Made by a program: the position numbers and the translations under genes
Notes under the pieces: generated by a model
Seen by the model: only the letters and a program-made list of their open reading frames with translations
Told to the model about the DNA's origin: nothing
Databases searched by the model: none
Source of the DNA: Istiophorus platypterus
Taxonomy: Eukaryota > Chordata > Actinopteri > Istiophoriformes > Istiophoridae
Length of the DNA stretch: 64,000 nt
NCBI GenBank assembly: GCA_016859345.1
Contig: CM029123.1
Coordinates: forward strand, 1,720,501 to 1,784,500
Reading direction: 5' to 3'
Shown here: one piece after another, positions 12,717-27,839 of the stretch
Position numbering within the stretch: the stretch's first letter is position 1
Layout of the letters: each line of letters begins with the position of its first letter

Positions 12717-12789
12717 TTTTTTTTTTTTTTTCAATTCTGTACTAACAGATCATCTTTCCGCTTTTCTCATCTGAGCAGATGAGAAAAGC
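12717..12789. repeat. Poly(T) run and short hairpin
   Basis: A poly(T) tract (about 12714-12731) precedes a perfect inverted repeat with 14-bp arms and a 2-base loop (12760-12773 and 12776-12789; gcttttctcatctg and its complement). I assign no function. Confidence 0.7.
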
Positions 12790-15593
12790 AGAAGAGAAAA
12801 ATAATACGCCCTCACTAGCAGAATTGCATATGATTTTTTTTTTACCACCATCCTGATTTCCCCTGGCAACTACCCATGGTCAATGAGCCAGTGCTTTCCT
12901 CTGGCCTCGATGGGCAGGACTGCATCACGCCCCCCCACCCCTCCTGAGAGATATAACAATAGGAAGCATGTGAAATCAATCAGCTACAGCCCTAAAAGGC
13001 CAATATGTTGCTAATAAAGACACAGGCAGAGTGAATGCTGAGCTGTTATACAAATAAAAGGATTTAACACCCTGCAGTCCTCTACCTGCATTACAAACTT
13101 TGTCAAAGTATTACCATTTGAAGAGAGCCCAAGACTGACAGATGAATCAGAGGCAATAAGAACTCAACCACTCGGTTCGACCACTATCAGCACCTTCATT
13201 TAACAGTTCCATCCATTTACTGATCAGCCAGGCATTCTGGCTCAACAGCTGGCAGCTTTAATGTACTTGGATATTTTGTGAAGGAAAAAATGTCTCCCTA
13301 GACACAGTTTGAAAATGGCTACAATCCAGCACCAAGGCAACTTCTTAGAGAAATCGGACTGTTTTCCCATATGCGTATTCACATATGATTAATCATTTTA
13401 GAAAGTTTAATTATTTAAAAATAATTTGATTCAAAGAAACTGAGTGGTTATAGGGTTTTCTTTCCTCTTTTGCACAGTTGAATAAAAGTTATTGTTTGGA
13501 GCTTTCATCTTTCCCTGTTGCTTTGAAACGTGAGAAATGTATACCGACATTGTAAGATTTATTCATGGGGTCAAAATTAAGAAAAATTACAAACATATCA
13601 CAATAAAATGTGATAACAGATCCGAAATGCCTTCTACTAATGATCTTATCATACAACCCTTGATGTTTTTATGTCATAGCTGGTTCCTGTGTGAGTATCA
13701 TACTGGTGTTTCCTCTAAAGAAACACATCCTCTACGTTGGTGCTGACTAATTCACTCATCTTGTCTTTCCTTCATTCTTCCTGGACAGACAAGTAACAAC
13801 TGTTGCAGTTGTCCTGACATTTGTCTCTGGGCATATATTGAAGCTGTTATGTGTAGGCTCTCTGTGTACCATATTTGATTGGACTTTAGCGGCAAAAGGT
13901 ACAAAAACAATGCACAGAGACTGCAATGTGAGGGGGATCAATGGGGGCCCAATGGCAAAGCTTTGCCCCAGGTTGCCCTAAAAAGTCAATCCTCCCACAT
14001 GCATTATGTTGTATCTATCCTAAGTGTTATATCATGTATTGTATCAGATTTACCAATATTAAAGTACTATACTGGTGTTTTTATATATTTTGCAAAATTT
14101 ACTAAAAATTAGATCAATTTTACATGGTTGCTATTCCTTTTTAAATACATGTTGGCCTGTGAGATTTTTTTAGGGTATTTTTCAACGATTATAGGTAAAA
14201 ACTGACTTACATTCTTTCTGGAAAAATCTGCAGTGACTCTTGCATGATTAGGTAATATAATACAATAAAAATCAGGTCCATTGGGTTGGGTATCACACAT
14301 CAATATTTTGATGTATGTACTTTGAACTGACAGTAATGTGTCCATAGCACTGACTTTCAAAAACTAAAGTCTTTCTTTTTTTTGACAGCTGCTGTATTTG
14401 GAGTCCATAAATACAGAGCTGGAAACAGATGGGATTTTCAAATATGCTGACCTATCAAAAAATGGCTGGATTGGGCCTGATTCTGATGTCCGTTGTCAGC
14501 TTGGGACATTGCTACTCTAAGTATTGGATGTATATCAGCATAATTACAGATACAGCAATTGGAGCCAGATATAAAACTTCAGTATTTTTGGTATCAACTG
14601 AAAAGTGTTAATAGTCATATAGAAATGAGTTATGTACCTTAAGTTTGCATCTAGTGTCTGGTTTCAAACTTTGATATCCTGTTTTGGATAGATCTATGAA
14701 AATATATGTGTATACTGATTTCAGTCATAGTTTTGTAATTTGTACTGAAACTGAGGTATTGTACTGGCATTAGATATGTTTTCACTCACCTAGTCCTACA
14801 TGTTTGCTTTTATTTTTGCCATTTTTATAATCCTATCCTTGTCTTTTCAGATCAGTGCAAGTTTTCAACGGGTTTACAATTGCAATAAGGATAATGATTT
14901 TTTTTTTTTTTTATCAATTAACATATGACTCATATTATCATACTTTTTCAATTCCTAAACCATTTCTTATCCCATCATAATTTCCAAGAGTCCAAGGTGA
15001 TATTGACAAATATCTTGTTTTGTCCAACATACATCAAAACCCATGGCCATTCAGTTTACTCTGTCAGAAAACAGATAAAAGCAGCAATTCTTCACATGTG
15101 TTAAGCAGGAAACAGTGAATGTTTATCAAAAGTACATAAAATTATGTAACCAGCTATTTTTTTGACACTTGTAACTGATATTTGACATAAACAACAATGA
15201 CATTTTTTTGTTGATGGTCTAATAAATTACTCAACTTATCATTGTAGTATTATCATGAGGCACATTCTTTGTGGGGAAGTCTGACTTAGCAAATCTGTCA
15301 CCTACTGTGTACAGCAAGTGTTCTTTCATTTCTGAATGCTTCAAGCTTAAAACAGTTAAAATCCGGCACAAAAATACATCTTGTTTCTCTCAGTGAAAGA
15401 AATGAGGGTTGTACACAGGAAAGCAGAGACAGAGAAAATTAAAGAAAAAAGAGAAAAGACAGTGATACACATAGACAGCCACAGGGGAATCTGAGATCTT
15501 AAATCCAATGAGACAGTGAAGATCTCAACTTTATAGATCTGAGCCTGCGCAAACATGAGAATACTACTAATTATCAACTCTTGCACCTGCCAA

Positions 15594-15596
<3 letters not shown>

Positions 15597-15633
<37 letters not shown>

Positions 15634-15646
15634 CACACACACACAC
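15597..15646. repeat. (CA)n microsatellite
   Basis: A run of about 17 CA units is followed after a short break by 6 more. Confidence 0.95.
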
Positions 15647-15805
15647 GTAGCACGCTTTGTTCCTCCCCAGTCTACCACACGGGCTCTCCTTTTCAGCAGG
15701 GTTGGTGATCATTAATGAACCCATGTCCTCCGTCTTAATGAATCCATTCACATGTATGTGCCCTCCTCCTGCTCCCCCACAAAATCCTCCAAAACCACCT
15801 CCTAA

Positions 15806-15852
15806 ATTTCTACATGGCCCTGGATTAAGGATTTCTACATGGCCCTGGATGA
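15806..15852. repeat. 25-bp tandem duplication
   Basis: The phrase tttctacatggccctggat occurs twice 25 bp apart (15807 and 15832), a simple two-copy tandem duplication. Confidence 0.85.
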
Positions 15853-16480
15853 AGAGCAGTGATCTGTCAACTAAAAGACCTTTCATGCAATATACCTTTT
15901 ATCTAGCTCAGGAACAGGCATTTAGTGTAGCCATGAGTGCACACATCTTTTCCTCCACTCCATTTTCCTCTGTGGTAGTCGCACTGTCGCACTGCAATAT
16001 GTACCACAGATATTTCTGCAGAAAACGCTTCAACAATATACTTGAGGCAGAAATCTGAGATGTTTAGGCAGTCTGCTATTAAATCATACGATGCAAACGT
16101 CTATGATAGTTGTGTGTTAATCCATTGAGTACAACCCAGTGCATTAATCACAGTGACAGGAATTATCACACTGATAAAATGATGAAACACTGAAAAATGC
16201 CCTGGTCAAGTGTGCAACTTTTTTTTTCTATGCACTCATCAGATTGCATATGTTGTGATTGAGGTGATGAAACAAATTCCTCAAGTTTTCATATTTAGTT
16301 CTGTATCATATGCACCAATGCCACATTGTACCTACACCAACACACATTGCATTTTTTTTTTTTCATTAGTCATTTTATATTATTAGTCATTCTATTAGAC
16401 TGAACACACTGGTTAATCGCATACCTTAAAAAGTCTAAGGGGAAGACTGCTTTGTAGAATATCTTTGTTATGAATAAAAA

Positions 16481-16523
16481 CACACACACACACACACACA
16501 ACAACAACAACACACACACACAC
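16481..16523. repeat. (CA)n(CAA)n(CA)n compound microsatellite
   Basis: Ten CA units, then CAA triplets, then seven more CA units. Confidence 0.95.
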
Positions 16524-16908
16524 GACAAGTGTTGGTTGTTACTTTGGTTAGATGTGATTCAGGTGCATTAAAGGAGTGGGCTAAATGAATGCCTAACAGA
16601 GAGACTGAATCTACCAAACATATGCACATGTTATTGTAGGTCAGAGAGATATTCTTCATGGTACATTTTGGCCTTTTGCCCAACCTTCATCTCTTATTTT
16701 TAAGGAGATAAGATTTTATGGCACCTTTCCTCTATAAGTAGTTGTTACATGAATGTTTTATAAGCTAAGTCTGTCTGATTGATAAAATTACTCCCATCCC
16801 AGAATATTATAAAGGCTTTCTGGTCATCTAGAAAGATGTTCACCTGATATAATTTATGGTGTGCAGTTCCTGCTGCATGCTTACCAACAAAGTGAATGTT
16901 CTGCTAAG

Positions 16909-16955
16909 GCAAACATATCTGCATAAGTATAACCTACTTATGCAGATATGTTTGC
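16909..16955. repeat. Perfect 21-bp inverted repeat with 5-base loop
   Basis: The arms are 16909-16929 (gcaaacatatctgcataagt plus a) and 16935-16955, exact reverse complements, with loop taacc. The stem is too short for a typical pre-miRNA, and no transposon ends that I know match it. Confidence 0.9.
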
Positions 16956-17822
16956 TTGTGACATACTGTCATCAGTTCTTAGATCAACTGTTATGAACTA
17001 ACTAGCAAATGATCCATTTGGAGGTCAGCCAGCATTACTACACTGTTGGCCACTGTCTTGTTTTAGGTCTAAGGTATGGCTTTAAGCTTCATACAAAAGC
17101 AATATGTAATTATAGCTGTTTATACATATGTAACTCAAGAGGCCTCCTGGAAATGTGAAAATTCAGTTATAATGTCTATTTATTTTTTTAAACAAAATGG
17201 GAGACCAACCAGAACAGATAAGAAAAAATTAAATATGCAATATGATGATTCAATTCTTACTTTTTTTGTGGGAGGGTTAGTAGTCCAGTAAATCAAATCC
17301 CCTACAAATCAAAGTATAAGAAAGAAGAAAAAAGACCAACAGCAGGCATGACACCAGTTAGCAGGATGACTTAGCCCACAAGCATGTTTTACAAAAGTAT
17401 GCCATGAAAATACCCTCAGATCAAAGAAGACTCAACCTTATCATTAGAGCCATCCAAACATCACTTCAACATGTATTTAAGACCTCTCCACCTCTTTGCA
17501 CTGCTACTGAATTCTCTGTCTTCATGTCTTTATTTGAGGTTTTTCAATGTTTAGAGCTATAGTTTTGTGTTGTTGCCAGGTTGTGAGTCACACTTTATCG
17601 CTCCATTTCAGATTGTAAGACTAAAGGATTATGGTAAACATTTGGGTGAATGTATGTAAGTATTAATGACTGAAATCTGAAGGCCAAGATTAGGGAGTAA
17701 GCCTGCTGCGTTTTTGGCTGTATATGAGGAGCAGACTAAACTCCAAATGACAGGACATGCACGATATAGAACACAGAGCTAATCCTCAGGGGACAGCTGT
17801 TGCCCTGTCCTGATTGATCTGA

Positions 17823-17893
17823 TTCACACACACACATAAACATACACACAGACGAAGACATGCACACACAGAACAGACACACAGACACACAGG
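17823..17893. repeat. Imperfect CA-rich microsatellite
   Basis: Interrupted cacaca tracts with cagaca variants, within intron 2. Confidence 0.85.
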
Positions 17894-18114
17894 CTCTGGA
17901 CACTGGGACAGAATATTTAGGTATTTGATATGTTGTGCAGTGCTAAAACCTTCACCAGTAAGGATCACATGTCAAAGCAATGTATCACATCAAAGAAATG
18001 TGATTGCTTTGGCTTTTAGGTTGAGGTAAAAATCTCTATTGATCTTTTTTGGGCTGGTGGAAATACTGGATTTGACATAGCATAATGAAGACACTAACAA
18101 ATCTCGGGTTAATA

Positions 18115-18118
<4 letters not shown>

Positions 18119-18171
<53 letters not shown>

Positions 18172-18172
18172 C
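18119..18172. repeat. (CA)n microsatellite
   Basis: About 26 uninterrupted CA units, one of the longest pure CA tracts in the window. Confidence 0.97.
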
Positions 18173-21100
18173 AGATATGATGAAGATGAGAACAGGATTT
18201 GACCCAAGGTCTAGAAAATGTCTTACATGGGCCCTACTTTGGCACATTAGGATATGTAAAGAAGAGATTTTTTTTTTGGGGGGGGCATTGGTTCTGTACA
18301 TGCTAGGGTAGCAAACAGTAGAGATGAAAGGTTGCTGTGTGTCATTTTTAAGAAAGTGTAAGTCACAATGACTATAAAAATATGTGGTTTCATGTCTCTC
18401 TGTTCAGATCTGACTGAGTTATGGCTCAGAGAAGGAGGATCATTTTTGAAATTGCTCCTAACTCTCCTTTTACAAAGTGTTCTTTAATCTCCTTCATGAT
18501 CGGTGTCTCAGAACCACTGCTGCAGCTCCAACATCTTGCTAAGCAACTAATTTATCAAGCAAACAAAATAAAATTTAACTACGTTATTGTACACTTGACA
18601 ATGAAAAGAGTCAAGCAAGTGGAAGAAGAAGTTGTGCGTGAGAAGCATGAGTGTGCACGCAGTGTGAACCTTCCTTGTGGCAGCATTCAAAACATGAGCT
18701 TGTATTACCTGGCCAATATGAATATTCTAAAACTTAAGTCTTGCCTGGACCTCCAAGCACGTATGCCTCATGCTGACTCTGTAAAAGTTTGAGGAGGACT
18801 TGGACACAGACACCAGCTTAAGAAAAACATTCATCGGCACCTTCATTTACATCAGCAGTATTGGCTGTCAAACACAGTGCTAAAAGGTCAAATCTTTAAG
18901 TTTATTTTGACTTCTAAAATGTCTTCTGTGTGTCCTGTGGTTCGACTAGGAAAAGCTCTTTCCTCAATAGCAACCACCCCTCTGGAAACACGGAATACTT
19001 GTTATCTTTTTAAAGTCCAATTCAAAGAAAATGAGAACTAGTAATTAATACTGGCAGCTTGCACGCAGCAATATTGCGTTTTAAACTGTGCACTGCTCAA
19101 ACTGTAACTCTGAATGAACCTCATAAAAGTTCAAAGTAGGGTTAAAGGAGAAAAAACTGAAGTAACATAATGAGTGGAAACCCACATGAATCAACAGCCT
19201 GAAACAGCCTATCCCTGGCTGTTGTAGTTCTGAACTCTGACCCACCAAACCGCCCAATCCCACCCACTCCCACCTACACCCGATGTGCTATGTGAAAATG
19301 TTTTATACCCTCTTCTAAAAATCTAGTAATGACATGGTAAGTCCACAGACGCATGATTTTTAATGAAGCAAAGCCTTACACACAAAGTTATAATTTTGGT
19401 GAAATTAGATTTAATTAGAACCCACCAACTGGAGAAATGGAGGATTTAATATCACCAAAGTTAAAACTGTGTTATCCCATATGTTCTCCACAATCTAACA
19501 AATGAGAATATAAATAAGATATGTTGGAGGTCAATTTGAAAGTGTCTCCAAGACACATATTGACACCAGTATCTAATGAATATCTATTTTCACTGAACAG
19601 AGTTTAATGTGCCTTCAAAAGCTAGAAGATAAAATTTAAAAAAAAGCATAATGGTGTATTTTATTTAGCCTATTTTCAACATCAATACTTTCACTATATG
19701 TATTGTTGTTGACTTAAAAGTTGAACTTGGAAGCTCCAGAACAAGTAAGTGGACTTTGAGTTAAGATTATTTTGTCAACTGTGGTTTCCACTCTCAAGAG
19801 TGAACTGAAGCTCAATGTTCCGTTTCATTTTGGGTCAGTGCCTCAATGTATGATGACATGTCCCCTTTTTAGTGCAGTTTTTAGTCTTTTACACACATGA
19901 CATGGAGTGTTGGTTCTTTTACATTAGCGATAATGAGTGTCCATATATCAAACCACCCACAAAGGATATATCTGTAACTGAACAAGAGGAATGACGTCAC
20001 TTTCTGTATCTGTATTTTGAAGGAGATGGATTTGTACGGTTTCATACAGTTTCTTAATTTTAATTATATTGAGCATTGCTCCTCTGCACATCTGCATACT
20101 ACGTAATGATTTCTAACATATAGAATTAATTAGTGTGAGAGAATATCAGTGTGTGTATGTTTTTTTATGTGTGTGTGTACGTGCGTGCACTGAAGCTAAA
20201 GTGTTTTCAGATTCTACAACAGGACAATAACTAGGATGAGGGTCAGCAGAGCCTTCACAGACTATGACAAGCCTTACTGATTATACTACCCCAATAGTAG
20301 AGGGTAATACACTAACACAGTAGCACACATTCAGTAGCACACACACAGACACACAAGAGTGCTCTGGAGTTTACATGGTAACCCATACTGCATTACACAC
20401 ACATGGGCGATTGTAGTATGAGCCTAAAGGCCAGCTTGCACAGATAATAAACAATTCAAAAAGCTCTGATGAATTTTTCTCCTTCTGTGCCCCTCTGTCT
20501 CTGACACATTTCCCTTGATAAAGTCATATCACTACTTGATCATTATGTTTAGGTGAATCCACTACTGCAACAAACACCTTCATCATCAGCAGTTAGAGTG
20601 TAATTTAAAGTAAAAATAAATTCAGTACTTCTTTTTAATGCCTTACTTAGGGAATATAAACATGTGTTTTTCATTGAAAAATTATAGTTCTCAAATGTTG
20701 AATGTTTTCTAAACCCAAATAGTTATAACAAAATAATAATTTTAAAAAGAAAAAGTCCACTGTCCCAGCCTATTTTTTACCAGCCAATATAATAAATTGC
20801 TTTTTTGTGTCAGATATATATATATGTGTCACTTTTTCCTTTTAATAATGATGTATTCTGTTTAATATGAACTTAAAGATGGCAGCACAAACTATGTTAA
20901 TTACTTTAATATACTGATCAACACTGAATGAATTAATTCGGACATCCATAACATTCAAATTGCGATGAAAATTTAAAAGCCAGAATACAAATGCCCCAAA
21001 ATTCACAAAATGTACAGTGTCAAAGAGTATTTTCATTTTAGTGCTGCTCTACTCTAACATCACTGTTAGTGCCATGTTGAGGGGAGATTTCTGCAATTTC

Positions 21101-21362
21101 TGCAATCATCGTTTTATTTCCGACAACAAATTAGTTGTTTCTGTTTTTGTCTTTGGCAAAACTGGCTACATACAGAACAACTTATAACCATTGCCTCTGC
21201 ATTGTACTGTAGCCAGCTTCTTTCATGGCTATCTCTAAACTTCCATCCCTCAGAGATATTTCTCTTTGCAGGTTGTTTGTCTTAAATGTGTTTTCCAGCA
21301 TGTTTTCTTTTTAAAGGGTGGCTTACTCCTTCGCAATACTGTCACATTGCTTTAATCAATTT

Positions 21363-21440
21363 ATCTATATCTATATCTATATTGATATAGACATATATAT
21401 CTATATACCTATATATATAAATATTTTTATATATACATAT
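21363..21440. repeat. (TATCTA)n and TA-rich microsatellite
   Basis: Tandem tatcta/tatata sequence with several substitutions. Confidence 0.85.
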
Positions 21441-23827
21441 ATTCTGGTATCTAACTAGATAGCTAAATTATACAAAAACTGTTATATAACATCACGATTG
21501 TGATTTAGTCATAAGCATATGTATTTCGAGATTTACTATATAAACAGATCAACAGCCTCCCTGAGTATGATTAGAGAGAATATTGATTTCTGTGCACGTT
21601 TTTGCCCTCCTAATACATCAAACTTTGCACTATTCCATACTGCATAATCAATTGGATTCCTGTCTGCTTCTTTACCTGTTATCAACTTTCCTGTACAGTG
21701 TTGCAAGTGTATTTAAAGATTAACAAGTTGCAACACTGGAGGTGCATGTGAAGACAATATATTTTATGTTTTGTTTTGTTTTGGTAAGATTAAAGGGCTT
21801 TGAAAGACACCACAGTAATTAGAGTTAGGCCTCTCTTGGTTAGGCTCAGGGAGGGCCCTTTTCTGTCATCTTATCTATCATCAAGGGTAGTTAAAATAAC
21901 TAAAATATTTGTTGCTGGAAAATGGTGAAACATCTACAGTGGTTCAGAAAATTAGGTACAGGATCACTGTTATGGTTCTTGCCACATGACAAATGAGTTG
22001 GGACCCATGATGATATATACAATGAGATTATGAGTTTGTCAACAATCAGAAAGGTGCCTAAACTCTTTATACAATGGTAGCTCTCCCTTTAACATCTCTG
22101 AATGTTTTAAAACATTAATGCAATGTTACATACCCATGATTTTTATGTTTTCTCCAGCAATGTATTAACATATTTTAATTTGTTAAGTATTTCATGTGCT
22201 GGCTTAGCCTAAATTTTCAAGACAGTCATGATTATTTTCTATTACACATGACAAGTAAAACAGAATTTTATCCATATGCCCATCCCTGCATGATAATGAG
22301 ACTAATAGTCTGCTTATTGTAAATAAAAGCAAATTGTACAATGGATACAAGCTGAGATCTAAAATATCCTAAGGAACAACATAAGGATTCCTTGTCTGGG
22401 TACTGTGAATGTGAGAGCCAAATTCTGTGTTATGTCATTCGGTAGATAATTTGACAACTTTGACCTGCTGATGGTGTTAGAACCAAAGTAAGAGTAACAA
22501 CCAGGGCTTTAGAATTCATCATCTAGGGATGCAGAATATTTGTACTAAATTTCATGACTGTCGATCAAACAGTTTTTGACAGTCTATCCTATATTTGTCA
22601 AAATATTTTCATTCTAGCCTGAATTGATGGACAGAGTAAAACTGCCCTCATAAGAGCCACATAATTTTTGAATCTGAAACTGATAACAAGCTACCCTTCA
22701 TGGCATTGTTTCAACACTATATGAATTTAAAGTGCATATACTGTACTGTTGTTTACTATATCAATTCAGAAAGCACACTAGTTGGTCTCTGTTAGTGTCA
22801 CTTTTCTGAAGTTATACTACATTCCTATCATTCCTTTAACATGTGTTTAAGCTGCAGAAAAGTGCATCTTTCTTGCAAATATAGAACATCAAATAGAAGA
22901 TGAAAAGTGTGTTCCTTTCATTCTTATACTGAGGTACCCACACAACCCTGAACTGTGCCACTCATATATGCACACACCTGTGCACATACACTTACTCATA
23001 CACACAAACATTCACTAGTCAGATGTGTGGTCAGGCATATAGCCATTATTCATTTAACAGAAAATGGTTAGGAGACAAAAATGAAGAGGGAGATGGGAAT
23101 GAAGTAGAGAATGAAAAATGGGAGGACAGGATTTAGTGGAACATGGACAACCACAACTGGAAGAGCACCCGTGGGAGTACAAACACTCACACACATACAC
23201 ACAGTGCACACACTCAAGCCATGTCTGTGGAGCTGAAAGTGGTAGTGCCTGGGATTTGTCAGTTTAACATACAGACAATATAATGAGAACCAGATCTGGA
23301 AAGTCCTCCTCCACAATCACAAATACAGTGCATATACATAAACAGAGCATGTTCTGTAGAAAGTGGGCCTGCTTCTGTCTACACTATGTCGTTAGTCTGT
23401 GGTCCAAAACTGTCTCTAGCTGCTTAGAGTCTTTATTTGTGAAACACAATGGATATAATTAGAGATCATCTAGTTTTCTTAACATGAGCAAAAAAATAGA
23501 TGAGAGAAAAGTCTGCATTTATCTTTGAGGAAATCTGTTAATGCATCTCATTTGTCAATTAGATTATGGCACCTCTCGTGGGAAAAAAGATAAGAAGAGC
23601 TATGTATTGTCTGGTATATCTGTAAAATATATGAACTCCAGATGTATCAAATATGAAGGAATCCAAGACTAATTGTTGTCAACCAGGGTTATTAGGATTC
23701 AAATGCTAAAGGGGTAGAACCCTAATTACTTTGTGCTGGTTCATTTTGGATCTGACCCCAAAGGAGTAGAACTATATTGTGTTTGTGCCAGTTCATTATT
23801 ATCTTGTGACTTATGCCATAAGATTAT

Positions 23828-23831
<4 letters not shown>

Positions 23832-23889
<58 letters not shown>

Positions 23890-23920
23890 ATGTGTGTTTG
23901 TGTGTGTGTTTATATATATA
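23832..23920. repeat. (GT)n(TA)n microsatellite
   Basis: About 28 GT units followed by tgtgtttgtgtgtg and tatatata. It lies 20 bp before the first recognisable bases of the R4-like LINE fragment. Confidence 0.95.
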
Positions 23921-23939
23921 AAACAATGAGAGGGTCTAC

Positions 23940-25340
<1,401 letters not shown>

Positions 25341-25403
25341 TATACTTATAGATAGACAGATAGATATAAATATTTAGATAGATTTATAGCTACATATAAT
25401 ATA

Positions 25404-26040
25404 TACAGTGCAATCAGAAAGTATAACACTTTTTTCAAATTTTGCTTTTTACTAAAATCATTTTAATTTGTTTTTTTTCTTAGCATTCTACACTCAATAC
25501 TCCATAATGACAAAGCAAAAACATAATTTATTCAAAAGGAAAGACTGAAATATCACATCGGCATAAATATGTAGCCCCTTTACTAAGTACTTAGTTGAAA
25601 GGCCTTTGGTAGCGAATTACTGCCTTGAGTGCTGTCTGGTATAATAAGACAAGCTTTGTAGACCACAGTTTGAGGATTTTCTGCCATTATTCTTAAAATA
25701 GCTTCTTAAACTCCTTCAGGATGCATGGGGACCGTTAGTAGAGAGCCACTTCGTTTCTCTCCAGAGATGTTCGTGGTTTAAGGCAGAGCTTGAGTTTTTT
25801 TCCAAGCAGTTCCTGCACCGTTTTATCCATATGCTCAGTCATTGCTCTGCTGGAATGTGAACTTTTGGTCAAGTCTCCTAAACACTCTGGAACTGCCCCA
25901 GATCTATGCCTTTACATAATCCTGCCTCTGAGCTCTGCATGCAGTCCCTTAAACCTCGTAGTTTGGTTTTTGCTCTGATAGACATGTCAGCTGTGAGATA
26001 TATATCTACATATATATATCTATATATATCTATATCTATA

Positions 26041-26134
<94 letters not shown>

Positions 26135-26365
26135 GGAGTGTGCCTTTTCAAATCATGTCCAATCAAAGGAATTTACCACAGTGGAACTCCAGTTAAGGTG
26201 TACAGACATCTGAAAGAACATCAAGAGAAATCAGAGGAATTTGAGTTAAAATTAAAACTGTCATAGCAAAGGGTCTGAATACTTATGTCCATGAGATATA
26301 CCCATTTTTCCTTTTTAATAAATTTGCAAGGATTTCTAAAATTCGGTTTTTGTTTTAGCAAGACC
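25404..26365 (-). mobile_element. Tc1-like DNA transposon, internally deleted
   Basis: The left end at 25406 (cagtgcaatcagaaagtata, next to TA) and the following tccataatgacaaagc match the terminal repeat of a salmonid-type Tc1 family. The centre keeps ctctccagagatgttcg and then jumps, by deletion, to the 5' part of the transposase read on the minus strand (atcctgcctctgagctctgc near 25918). The terminal region resumes at 26134 with gtgccttttcaaatcatgtcc and agcaaagggtctgaatactt. Most of the DDE domain is gone. A long microsatellite has grown inside at 25998-26131. Confidence 0.8.
25998..26131. repeat. Compound (TATC)n(TC)n(TA)n microsatellite inside a Tc1 copy
   Basis: Tatc/tatatc units, about 18 TC units (26043-26079) and about 23 TA units (26083-26128). 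The host element normally has only ttatatagacaggtg here, so the tract grew from, or was inserted at, that short TA motif. Confidence 0.9.
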
Positions 26366-27229
26366 TGTGGCATTTTAATTTTCCTTTTTTTATGCAGAGC
26401 TTATAACTTCTCTATGTGATAGAATTATAAGAATACTGCACAGAATCAAAATTTGGTTAGAAGAAAATGAATACTAGTGAAATTATATTATTTTTTCAAA
26501 AGTAAATATTCTTCATTCAGATAAAAAAATCATTATTGATTTTGTATTCAATTTATTACTGTAAAACATTCACCAAAACATTTTACATATACACAGGTTG
26601 GCAATTATCCTTATGGTTTCTGGGATATTCAGTACATTTAAAATCATTCCAGTGAAAACTAAGCAATTGGTGAGACTTACACATAAAAAGAATCACAAAA
26701 ACTTTAAATTTATCTTCAAGGGTCATACTTCAAGTATTCATATCTAAAAAGGTGTTTGGATTAGAGCTATAGGATGTATGCAAGGTCCCATGAGTTAATA
26801 ATAATAGAATATAAACAACATCAACTAGGATGTCCTCGGTGATTTGATATGGAATGAGGCTTATATCACAAAGATTAACACCTTCTTTTAAGACAGGCAG
26901 CAGAGAGTGCAGCAGCAGAAATAAGCATAGAGAGAAGACACAACGATGTGTCAGAGATGTGTGAAGATCTTTGAAGGTGGAGGTGATTGACATACAGACA
27001 GACAAAGTGTTGGATAGAAGAACTGATATCCATCCAGCCATCCTTAGAATGAAATTAATCATTAAAAACTTGAACTGGTACAATTTGAATACTTTCTACT
27101 AGAAAATATAAAAAAACACTATATCCCATTATATATAGAATTGAAAACATAAGAGCAGTGAGCATCCCATTGCAAACATTTTAACAAGCCTCTAAGATGA
27201 AAAACAATGGAAGGACCAGAAATCAATGA

Positions 27230-27600
27230 GAGGGTAAAAAAGAGAGAGGTCTCATTCTGTATCTTGGCTGCCCTTCCCTAATCTGAGTGTGAGGGGAGAC
27301 AGTGATATGTGAGGCTAGAATAAAGTAGGGCAATCCCCTCCATGACAAGGGAAGAGAAAGAAACAGGAAAAGAAAGGGAGAGAAAGAAAAAAGAGGGGAG
27401 GATTACGAGGGAGGATGTGGGGAGATGAATGTGCTCAGTGTCTGCTGGCTCTCACAGGATGGGGGTTTCCACAGCAGTGCATGACAGCGCTGACCAGCGG
27501 CTGGCTGCATGAGCCCATATCGCTGACTAACACTCACTGCCTTAATTGGAAGGATGGATGGGAAAATGGGAAAGTCAGAGCATTCAGCCCTGCTGAGCTC
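27230..27600. other. Purine-rich then mixed-composition intronic stretch
   Basis: A gagaaag-rich run (27340-27410) is followed by about 180 bp of GC-balanced, repeat-free sequence (27420-27600), unlike the AT-rich flanks. It may be a conserved non-coding element of the cadherin intron; nothing in it looks coding. Confidence 0.25.
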
Positions 27601-27839
27601 CACCGGAGTACAAGAGAGCCACTAACTTTGACCTGAGTTGCATACATACATGCATACACCGTACACACATGCAAACCCAGCATAAGAAAGCACCTGAACT
27701 CAAATGTAAACACACATAAAATGTATACTATACTTGGAGAAAAAAATACCACATGCTGAAGTGATAAATACATGGTAAACACAAACACACACATGTAAAG
27801 ACATATATACACATATATACACACATATGAAGCCTTATA

